A DNA stretch of 64,000 bases from Lepidostoma basale. Taxonomy: Eukaryota; Arthropoda; Insecta; Trichoptera; Lepidostomatidae. The stretch spans positions 1 through 64,000 of the forward strand of contig JAHDVF020000500.1 of assembly GCA_022606425.2 (NCBI GenBank), given 5' to 3'. Made by a program: the position numbers and the translations under genes. The notes below the pieces were generated by a model, which saw nothing but the letters and a program-made list of their open reading frames with translations, did not search any database and was not told where the DNA came from. Positions 55,020 through 63,480 of this stretch are shown in pieces (the stretch's first letter is position 1; each line of letters opens with the position of its first letter).

Positions 55020-55246
55020 CGACGACCTTTGTGGCTCCATTCCGAAGGTTCCGGGTTCGATCCCCGGCGATGGCAGTGTGATTGTCACACTGTCTTTGGT
55101 CTGGTGTAGAATTCTCGTGACAATAAAATGGCGATAGATTGGCTACCTATCACATGTCATAAGAATCAATATAATAGCTAGAAAAATAAATGTATACAGT
55201 AATTGGGTTCAAACGACCTGTTGTATGCAAAAAAAAAAAAAAACTT
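55020..55246 (+). mobile_element. tRNA-derived SINE inserted in LINE-A
   Basis: The sequence CTCCATTCCGAAGGTT then CCGGGTTCGATCCCCGG (55036-55068) forms a perfect tRNA T-arm (CCGGG / TTCGATC / CCCGG) and a pol III B box. A ~160-bp body follows and ends in A15 at about 55230-55244. The LINE-A protein resumes on the far side (LLNVDDTWEYLKESLREAAK). The A box and tRNA 5' half are missing, so it is 5'-truncated. The exact target duplication is not clear. Confidence 0.65.
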
Positions 55247-56205
55247 ACATCAGGCACACACAATCTTTCGTTCACTTTTCTCACGAAATTATCTCTTACG
55301 TCATTGTTTTGTAGTTTTTCAACTTTGACTCTAGTTGGTGCGGCCACTGTTTTGCTTCTTCTGGTTCGCCATCCCCGGAAAAGGATCACTTTTGCCACCA
55401 CTAAAAAGTGATCCGTTTCCATTTCGGCTCCCCTGAAAACCCTCGTATCAATAGTATCCGCCCGCAATCTAGAGTCAACAATGACGTAATCTATAATTGA
55501 CCTTTCATTTCCTCTTTCCCAAGTATATTGATGGATTCTCTTATGATCAAAAAAGGAGTTCGACACAAAGAGACTCCATTCCATGCACACTCCAAGCAGT
55601 CTCCTTCCATTGTCGTTTATTCTTCTATCTCCAAACCTTCCCAGGCAATCCTCATATCCACTCCTTCGAATTCCCACCCAACCATTCATATCACCTGCAA
55701 TTATTAACCTTTCATTGTCTTTCTTGCACATCAATGTCTCGCTCACCTTATCCCAAAACTCATCCTTGATCGCCTCATTTTCGTTGTTGACGGGAGCATA
55801 ACCAATTAACAGGAATACTCTCGTTAACCCGATCTTGAAGCGAATCCACATGAGTCTTGGACTAACACATTCATACCCTTTCATACATTCTATCATCCTT
55901 GGAGCTAGCACCGCCGCCATGCCCTGACATGCTCTGTGGTCTTTAGGTACTCCCGACCACAGAACAAGCTTATCTGCATGCTCCTTGGATCCACACTCTT
56001 TCATCATGCATTCAGTCACACATAAAATATCTAAACTCTTATTTTCTATCTCTACACACATCTCATTCTTCTTTTCTTTCATACCCCCTCTAATATTTAG
56101 CGTTCCAATGCGGCATTCCACTCTCCTCTGTTCGCCTCCGCGGGAGACGCGGCGCGATGGGTTGCGGACCTCATCGACACCTGTAAGCATATCTCCCGCA
56201 CACAC
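55246..56205 (-). pseudogene. LINE-A endonuclease domain
   Basis: From MCAGDMLTGVDEVRNP the frame runs through GTLNIRGGMKEK, DILCVTECMM, RLIIAGDMNGWVG, FDHKRIHQYTWERGNERSII, DYVIVDSRL and MDTDHFLV-like METDHFLVVAKV. These are the metal-binding and catalytic boxes of APE-type LINE endonucleases (N in TLNIRG, E in TECM, D/N in GDMNGWVG, DH near the end). It is intact until the SINE insertion at 55245 truncates it in poly-F codons. The protein is annotated in some genomes as craniofacial development protein 2-like, which is a misnomer. Confidence 0.85.
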
Positions 56206-56242
56206 TTACTTCCTAAGACATTATTTCCTATATATTATATTT

Positions 56243-57766
56243 CTAAGGAAAAGTCCTGGAAAAGCTGGTGCGCGGCAGACTCGATGCTGCCCTTTCCCCC
56301 CCATGCCCTAGGCAGTTTGGATTTATCAGAGGACGCTCCACTGAGGATGCCATTAAATACGCGCTGGATTGGGTAAGTGACTCTGCTCGAGGGGATAACA
56401 AGTACGCGGTGGGTGTGTTTCTCGATATAAGCGGCGCGTTTGACAACGCCTGGTGGCCCATGATACTTTCGAAGCTACGCAGCCGAGGATGCCCTCGAGA
56501 ATTGTTTAATATAATTTCCGACTACTTCAAAGACAGGAGAGTTGAAATCATCCACGGAGAAACTCGAGTCGAGAGAGAGTCGACGATGGGATGCCCTCAG
56601 GGCTCGGTCCTTGGGCCCTCTGGAACGTCCTATTCGACGACGTCCTCCGCTTACCGTTACCGGGAACTAGCACTGTGGTCGCGTATGCCGACGACGCGCT
56701 CCTCCTTGTGTGCGGAAAGAGCCGGAATGAACTTGAAATGGTCTCAAATGAATGCTTGAGGATGATTGCGGCGTGGGGCGAACGAAACAAGCTTTCCTTC
56801 TCCCCTGCCAAGACGTCCGCCATGCTTCTCCGTGGGAATCTAAGCCGTAACAGAAACCCGACTATACGGATGAATGAATCTGGCATCAGGTTCAAGAGTT
56901 CGCTCAAGTACCTAGGTGTTCAGGTCGACATGTCGCTCTCATTCCTGGGGCATGTAAAGGCGGTATCTGAGGGGTCCGCGAATCTGTTCATGCAGGTCAG
57001 GCGCCTCAGCACTGCGGCGTGGGGCCTTCGGGCGCCGGCGACTCGGTTACTATACAAAGCCGTGTATGTGCCCCGAATCACGTACGCGGCGGGTGTGTGG
57101 TCGGGTCGTCTAGCGGTTCGGACGGTGTCCTCCGCACTGCTGAGGGGCCAACGCGTGCCCCTCTTAGCTCTGACCGGTGCCTACAGGACTGCCGCCTCGG
57201 TGGCGCTTCCGGTAATTGGAGGGGTTCTCCCTGCCGATCTGGAGGTGCTGGAGGCGGTTGCCAGGAGACGCCTCAAGCGGGGCGAGAGGGTGACCCATCT
57301 GGGCCTCACTCTTGACCCTGAGGAGGACGGACTTACAGCCTTGCGCGGAAGGATAAGGGAGGCTTCCATGTGTGATTGGCAAAAGAGATGGGACGAATCG
57401 CCCAGAGAGAGGTGGACCCACTCTTTCTTTCCCTCCTTGAGAAGAAGGATGAGCAGTGAGTGGATCGCCTTGGATCACCACGTTGTGCAGATGCTCTCGG
57501 GCCACGGAAACTTCCGTGCCAGGCTCCATGATTTTGGTCTGGTGCCGGACCCGGAGTGTACGTGCGGCGGGGGGCCCCAGACGGCCTTTCACATCCTCTG
57601 GGAGTGTAGTTCCCTGGTGAGCGCGCGGAATCGGATGATAGATGATGTAAAAGTGGCTGTCCGCCCGGTCTGGAACTCAGATCTGACGGAGAGTCAACAT
57701 AACTTTGGGTGTTTGAAAGTATTCGTGAGAGCGTGGATTAATGCATTTGCCGAGGCCGACACTTAG
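56243..57766 (+). pseudogene. R1-type reverse transcriptase, frameshifted
   Basis: Frame 1 (56243-56625) gives FGFIRGRSTEDAIKYALDWV, motif A GVFLDISGAFDNAWW, RGCPRELFNIISDYFKDRRV and motif B GCPQGSVLGP. A deletion of about 4 nt at ~56620 shifts to frame 2 (56625-57766): WNVLFDDVLRLPLP, motif C VVAYADDALLLV, LSFSPAKTSAMLL, LKYLGVQVD, then the C-terminal CTCGGGPQTAFHILWEC (C-x-C...H...C) knuckle. The order and the knuckle are those of R1/TRAS-like elements. No endonuclease domain is present. Confidence 0.85.
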
Positions 57767-58410
57767 CCGGCCTCCAAGTATATAAGGATGCTGGGGCTAC
57801 TGCTCCTGGATAGAGGGGTTTTTACGGTTGTCTACCCCACCGGAATTCACCGGAATTTGTGCTGTTTCTTGCCCTCTGAGGGTGCGCTGTTTTCCAGCTG
57901 GGAGAGGGAGGTTGCCCCTCTGTGACGGGTCTCGTTCCTCTCCCTGTTGGTCATAATAATAATTTGTGCAGTGGTTTTATTTATTTATTTAATATTATGA
58001 AATGCTTCCTAAACCTCGTCCTTTGTCCTACATGCCAAAAACTGTACTCTACGTTATTATTATTATTTTTTTTCCCATCCCGCATTTGTCTCCTCTGCCT
58101 CTCCTGTTCTTCCCGCTGTATATTCCTGCGGTGTATATTTTATCTTTTATATAATGTTCTTGAAATATTAATGTATTATATATTATGCTTATTTATTTAT
58201 TCAATAAAGTACAGCGGAGCATAGAGGTGAAATTGAGTAGATTAAATGTGGTCTGGCACCCCCTTGTTGTTGCCGTATTTAAATGTAAGTCCCGGATGGA
58301 CCGGGGACAGGCCCAGGGAGTGTACGAGCGAGGCTGATAAAAGGGCGCCGCTACGCCCTATAACAGCCTCGGGTATGTGGCGGGAACTTCTATGTTCCTA
58401 TAAAAAAATA
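56243..58410 (+). mobile_element. R1-clade LINE, 5'-truncated, with 3' UTR
   Basis: Begins mid reverse transcriptase and runs through the C-terminal zinc-knuckle region to a stop at 57764-57766. A ~640-bp 3' UTR follows whose last part (58215-58385) is shared with 17545-17740. It is notably GC-richer than its surroundings and carries one frame break, which suggests a relatively young insertion of a GC-rich element. Confidence 0.82.
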
Positions 58411-58502
58411 AAAAATTCTATACATAATTACTACAACTAAAAGTACACAAAAATAATGATATGGTATAATAACTAAAAGTACACATAATAATAAAACGAA
58501 AT

Positions 58503-58617
58503 GAAACGTCTTTGAAAATGATGAAATACCGGTTTGTCTCAAAAGAAAGGTCTACGACATGTATATACTGCCCATGATGACATACGGACTAGAGACGACA
58601 ACTCTTACAGCAAAATG
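58503..58617 (+). mobile_element. Short RTE-like LINE fragment
   Basis: The + strand reads MPVCLKRKVYDMYILPMMTY then GLETTTLTAKC, the conserved LK.KV...CILP..TYG.ET.TLT block just after the RT fingers. It runs directly into a LINE-A tail at about 58617. Confidence 0.6.
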
Positions 58618-58770
58618 TAAAGAGTCAGAGAAATCGACGCGCGTGCATGACACGATGTATGAATGTTGAGGAATCGAGAGAAATATGTCAAGAAAGAAAA
58701 GTGTGGCAGTCCATTCTTTCTGCCTACCCCTTCGGGGAGACAGCGTGATGGTTAGTTAGTTAGTTAGTTA
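58617..58770 (+). mobile_element. Short 5'-truncated LINE-A copy
   Basis: The last ~140 bp of LINE-A (RNRRACMTRCMNVEESREIC-like, CCATTCTTTCTGCCTACCCC, GGAGACAGCGTGATGG) plus four TTAG units. Inserted between two other LINE fragments, so the three are stacked head to tail. Confidence 0.85.
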
Positions 58771-58774
58771 GACA

Positions 58775-59190
58775 GTAAGGTCAGAATATACAAAACCTGC
58801 GTAAGGCCTATACTGACATATAGCTTTCAGGCCAGAGTGGATACCACAAGAACGAAGGCTAAAGTGCGGGTGGCAGGGATGTGGACGCTGAGGATGATAG
58901 CAGGAAAGACTCTTTGAGATAGGGTGAGGAGCACGGCTATCCGCGAAATCTGTAAGGTGGAAGATGTCGTGAGATGAGGCAGACAACGCAGAAGGTCCTG
59001 GAATGCGCACTTGCAGAGGATGGATCCCACCAGAATCCCACACGCTTTGGCGCATCAGATTCCTGCCGGTTACCATTCCCCCGGAAGACCACCAAAGAGA
59101 TAGAGGGATAGCTGGGAGTCGACCTCCCAAGACAGGCCAACCTGTTTACTGGAACAAACCAAAGGTCTAAAAGAAGAAGAAGAAGGTTTT
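58775..59190 (+). mobile_element. LINE-D 3' part
   Basis: The + strand reads DSKVRIYKTCVRPILTYSFQ, ARVDTTRTKAKVR, WTLRMIAGKTL, STAIREICKVEDVV, LQRMDPTRIPHALAHQIPAG and SPGRPPKRWRDSWESTSQDR, then an AAGAAGAAGAAG tail. A few stops. It is the reference copy for the minus-strand relic at 15735-16835. Confidence 0.75.
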
Positions 59191-59232
59191 ATTTTATATT
59201 AGTCTTTCTTTTTTTAGTTTTTATTAAAGTTT

Positions 59233-59492
59233 TACACCTGAAATGGAGGTATCCTCCGAAACACACAGTGAAATTCCACAGTGTTAATGCCTTAGCTATC
59301 AGTAAGTTCAAAATAGATTGTATACTCACAAGTATTGTGAATATTAACTGATTAAAAAAACGACCGAGACATAGAAACGCGTGGCGGGTACAGCTTATAT
59401 ACAATAAATCTTCTAGAAAACAGGCGTTTTCATTCGTATAGATTATTTAATATGGAGTTTACATCATTAATCAACAAACAATAAATGATATT
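59233..59492 (+). repeat. Hammerhead-like motif with shared module
   Basis: A decayed core (CCTGAAATGGAGGTATCCTC, CGAAACACAC) at 59237-59266 is followed by the clearest copy of the module: CTTCTAGAAAACAGGCGTTT, TCATTCGTATAGATT, ATTTAATATGGAGTTTACA, and AACAAACAATAAATG ending at 59488. Confidence 0.55.
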
Positions 59493-59524
59493 ATAATATA
59501 TAATATATATAATAAATAGTAATA

Positions 59525-59765
59525 AAAGGACCCCTGAGATGGTTTGCACATATGGAACGAATGGGCGAGAGAAGAACGGTTAAAATGTTGTATACAAGCA
59601 GTGTGAGTGGAAATAGAAGCTGTGGAAGACCAAGGAAAGCATGGCATGACCTGGAGGGAAGAGGACCGTGGAGGAAGCTAGAGAGATATATCAGGACAGA
59701 AAGGTATGGCTCTCCATTCTTTCTGCCTACCCATCCGGGGAAACGGCGTGATAGTTATAATAAAT
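59525..59765 (+). mobile_element. LINE-A relic, divergent subfamily
   Basis: The frame 59552-59767 encodes MERMGERRTVKMLYTSSVSG then NRSCGRPRKAWHD, then ISGQKGMALHSFCLPIRGNG-like sequence after a frame change, ending GGCGTGATAGTTATAATAAA. It is 5'-truncated. Confidence 0.7.
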
Positions 59766-59769
59766 AGTC

Positions 59770-60375
59770 GTGTTGTATATACAAATGGATTGCGCTATGT
59801 AAATTGTTGACACCCCAGGAAAATCGGGTATAATGAGATAAAAAAAATGATAAACGTTTTCCGGAAAACATCGTGAAACATGCGGTAGACTCGTTGGCAT
59901 TTTATATCGTATACTTTTTGGCGTAATTTCCCAGAAATCAACCTCGGATAAGTCAACAGTGGCCGTGAAAATTTGATATATGACGCAGTTTTTGTTTATG
60001 TGAACATAATTCAGAATTTCCGCCATTATTAATGAATCGACGAGTTAAATATTGGATCGGAAGACACGTGAAAGTAATAAGATGTTGGAATACACTTCTG
60101 GGCCAATAAAATTAATAGGCACCGAGCGTAAACACCTGAATTTTCCGCATTTTGATGCCAATTTGTGCTCCTGAAAAATTGCAGCTAGTAGTACTTTGGT
60201 CCAAATTAATTAGCTTTCTTGTCTAATTATTTATATATACCAAAATTATTTATCTAATCCTGAATCCCCATTTTTTACTAGTCTTTAATGAATTTGTTTC
60301 GTATGTTTATATATTATGTACTGTACATTAAAAACCCACTTATACATGTATCACTGTTCGAGTATATTACAATTT
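59770..60375. other. No recognised gene or element
   Basis: About 600 bp, AT-rich. ORFs are short, and none is recognised. Confidence 0.4.
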
Positions 60376-60378
60376 ATT

Positions 60379-60425
60379 TATTGTTTCTTGAACAATGATG
60401 TTAAACTCCAAATGAAACAAATATA
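60379..60425 (-). repeat. Shared AACAATAAAT module, minus orientation
   Basis: On the minus strand this reads TTGGAGTTTAACATCATTG then TTCAAGAAACAATAAATAAA, the module that follows hammerhead-like motifs. It lies downstream (minus orientation) of the motif at 60706-60755, giving the same order as elsewhere. Confidence 0.55.
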
Positions 60426-60705
60426 TATTTCTTATTTTATATACTTTGTATACAACACACACTTTATTAAAAAAAATTAAATTAGAGGGTTAGAACGCTT
60501 AGGCAATGCACATTAAATATTTACGATTTAGAATGCTGAATTTCTAAATAAGAATAATCCAGAGTTGACATTAAAATATTTTAAATAATAATTCATTTGG
60601 AATCAACAAAATTATTGAAATGATATCTTTTCCAATTCTAAATAATAAATTTCTTTTTTATATACTTTGTATACATATACAACATAAACTTTTTTTTTTT
60701 AATTA

Positions 60706-60755
60706 CATATCAGACATGTTTCGGACAACCGGTCCTTCTTCAGTGATACATATTA
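60706..60755 (-). ncRNA. Best-preserved hammerhead ribozyme-like motif
   Basis: The minus strand reads TATCA, CTGAAGA, AGGACCGGTTGTCC, GAAAC, ATGTC, TGATA. Every core base fits CUGANGA...GAAA...NUH. Stem II is GGAC/GUCC with a CGGUU loop, and stem I is a perfect 5-bp UAUCA/UGAUA helix flanking the core. Stem III is reduced to the CATG step, as in the minimal Penelope-type hammerheads that are thought to cleave as dimers. Predicted cleavage is after the C of GTC. Confidence 0.65.
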
Positions 60756-61229
60756 TAAAGAAACATATTAAAAATATTATAAAATTGTTTACAAATATGA
60801 TCAGTTTTGACAAATGTTATAAAAAATTATTTTGGAACGTTTATGCTTTTTCTATAACAAATATTATGAACCAATTTAAATTTTGAGTTCTTATTGGGGT
60901 TCAGGTAAAGATTGGACTTGACGTTAAATTTATTTGATTATTTATAATATTTTCTTCATTTTTAATTGCTTTTTAATATCTAAAATTTCGAGATTGCTAA
61001 AAGTTATATTTCTATTATTAACATGCAAAATTAGACGCCATTATATTCATTAAATTAATGATCTTTTTCAATGAGGTGGCTAGCAAATTCAGAAAAAAAA
61101 TTATTAGAGAGACATCTTATGTGCTTTTTTATTTTTAATTTAAAATTACGCCTTGTTTACCTATATAAAAAGATGAACAATCATTACAATTCAGTTTATA
61201 AATCCCCGATTGAAGGCATTCTAAATATC

Positions 61230-61970
61230 GGTTTTAGTAAAATCATTTGTTATATTATATTAGAACCAAAGAAAGATTGGGGCTAACAATAAATGTCAGC
61301 AAAACCAAATGGATGACATTCGGACGGCTTGACTACAGTGGATCAGTATTGCATTTGAACGGCCGTAACGTTGAAAGGGTGGGAAAATTTAAATACCTTG
61401 ACCCAGATGCAGAGATAAAATGCAGAATTGAGGCAGCAAGAGCTACGTTTAATAAAATGAAATCACTCTTCTGCAATGATAATGTAAACTTGAAACTCCG
61501 CCAGAAGATGATCAAATGCTATGTGTGGTCTGTTTTATTGTACGGGTGTGAAACTTGGACCCTGAAAGTTAACACAATGAACAGACTGGAAGCATTTGAA
61601 ATGTGGCTCCATCGCCGAATGCTCAGAGTTCCCTGGACAGACATGGTTACCAATACCGAAGTCCTGAGGCGAGCTAGAGTTGACAGGGAATTGTTATCAA
61701 CTATCAAGGTTCGAAAGATCTCATATCTGGGTCATATACTGCGTGGGGAAAAGTACCACCTTCTCCAACTGATATTGGAGGGAAAAATTGAGGGACGCCG
61801 AGGGCCCGGAAGGAGACAAATGTCCTGGCTGCGAAACGTGAGGGAGTGGACCGGCATCCGAAGTGTTGAGGAGCTGTTCCGAGCGGCTCAGGACAGGAAC
61901 AGGTTCGCCGAGGTGATCGCCAACGTTGGGGGGACCCGACAGGGCACTTGAAGAAGAAGAAGAAGATATT
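61230..61970 (+). mobile_element. LINE-B, longest copy
   Basis: A 234-codon frame (61247-61951) encodes LGLTINVSKTKWMTFGR, GRNVERVGKFKYL, EIKCRIEAARATFNKMKSLF, MIKCYVWSVLLYGCETWTLK, EMWLHRRMLRVPWTDMVTN, HILRGEKYHLLQLILEGKIE and the VIANVGGTRQGT end, then (GAA)n. A short deletion after KFKYL removes a GS-type motif. It starts just after the YADD box, so there is no catalytic domain. Confidence 0.87.
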
Positions 61971-61984
61971 ATATTATACAATAG

Positions 61985-62650
61985 GCGTGAATATGCCCAA
62001 TGAATCTAACTGGTATTATATTTGATAACTGTCCATCAAGTCGGGCGGTATCTCGATGTTACATTGTTAAGAATTATTTGAAAATTCATAATTCGAATTA
62101 GTAAATTCTTCGGCCGGTCCAGCGGGCTCTAGGGAGGGGTAGAATCTGATTCGAAACATTCGGTGCGTGACACTTGTCGCGACAAAGGCAATGAAATATC
62201 GTTTCAGACGTCCTCGAACGTCAGTCTTTCCCAGAGACAATTTAAATTATCCCAGCTTCTCAACTCTGGCTGCCAGGCGTGCATTCCTCGATATTTTGAT
62301 TTAAATTATTTCAAACCCGTCCGAAAATATATTTGATTGATTGCAATATGTACGTACGCGAATCAAAGTGCAGTTTAAATATTTACAATTGTTTATTTGA
62401 TTTTGTATTGTATTACGCAACCTTTGAAGGAACCATCTATGAAATAACGTAAAATTTAAATTAACAACTTGCAGATGTTCTTGGTTGAAGATTTACATTC
62501 GTTTTTTTATTAATTTATTCATATACTTGAAATAGTACAAATGTTCTAATAAAAACGTTTCAACAAATAAAAATAATAATCTACAAAAATATTAATATAA
62601 GTTAGTTGTAATTATAAATATGATGTATTATTAAAGTAAGTTATTTAGAG
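61985..62650. other. No recognised gene or element
   Basis: About 660 bp. A GC-richer patch at 62110-62290 (GGCCGGTCCAGCGGGCTC, CACTTGTCGCGACAAAGGC) is not assignable. Confidence 0.4.
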
Positions 62651-63125
62651 TTTTGACAGCTGTTAAAATTAATTTACGTGATTTTTTCAAACCTTTATGT
62701 ACATTTGTTCCAATGTCAATTTGAATAATTTCTTTGATAACGTTTTGAAGTTCTTGCTGGAGTTTGACAGTTTTAAGTGCCAAATTACAATTAATTAAAA
62801 GAACGGTGGATATGATGAATGATAAATTAAATTAAATTAAACACAAAAGTCCGGATCGTCCAGCTATCGTCAAATGTGCACCATCGAAAAGAACTCAATT
62901 ATGTATTATGTTATTATTGTTTTTATATATCATTGTATTTATTTTAGATTTGTTTTGTGAACTACCGTGCTAACCGGGGCGATGAGGTTCGCAACCCATC
63001 ACCCCGCGTCTCCCGCGGGGGCGAAAAGAGAAGGATGGAATACCGCATCGGTAAAAGTGAGGCAGTCCATTATTTCTGCCTACCCCTTCGAAGAGATGAC
63101 GTGATGATTTATAAGTTAGTTATTT
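62650..63125 (+). mobile_element. Non-autonomous LINE-A derivative, second copy
   Basis: Aligns with 29815-30262: TTTGTTCCAATGTCAATTTG, GTCCGGATCGTCCAGCTATC, GGGGCGATGAGGTTCGCAAC, GGCGAAAAGAGAAGGATGGA, then the junction CCGCATCGGTAAAAGTGAGG and the LINE-A 3' end. The tail is degraded (GATGATTTATAAGTTAG). No ORF. Confidence 0.75.
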
Positions 63126-63189
63126 AGTTTGTTTTGTAATCCTGACGGGAGCGAAACCGGTTGGTTTGATAAAACAAAAATAAACTTAC

Positions 63190-63480
63190 TTATTTCCATT
63201 GGCCATACAACTCTTGAAGTGTTTTAGCTTTCCTTGATGATTTTCCTTCAAACTCCTCAATCCTGCCCCTTTTGCTTCCAGCAGTCTGATTCGCTCAACC
63301 TAGCCAGATCAGCCAGAACATTATCCACTAAACGCTGTCTAGGCCTTCCTAGAGGTCTTACTCCGGTTGGTCTTGACGCGTACGAGGTATTAATTTTCTG
63401 GTCTATATTCGTACCCAATCCATGCTAGGCGATCGGTTCTCAAGGTGCTCGTTATAAGGGGCTGCTGATCTACGGATCTC
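63190..63480 (-). mobile_element. Possible RTE-like LINE fragment
   Basis: The minus strand reads TSTLRTDRLAWIG and, in another frame, RPLGRPRQRLVDNVLADLAR then LSESDCWKQKG. The GRPR.R..D.V..DL..L pattern is usual near the end of RTE-type proteins. Short and frameshifted. 63481-64000 shows nothing recognisable. Confidence 0.45.

Larger units (their letters stand above)
52890..56235 (-). mobile_element. Near-full-length LINE-A (RTE-like non-LTR retrotransposon)
   Basis: Reading on the minus strand from 56235 to 52890, the order is 5' leader, apurinic-type endonuclease, reverse transcriptase, C-terminal tail, YPSGETA and a short TTAG-type tail. A tRNA-derived SINE interrupts it at 55020-55245. 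Frames break near 54790-54860 (several stops) and near 54235, so it cannot make a full protein. The 5' end abuts the R1-like LINE at about 56240, and it is unclear which truncated the other. This copy defines the coding content of the many 5'-truncated copies. Confidence 0.88.
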
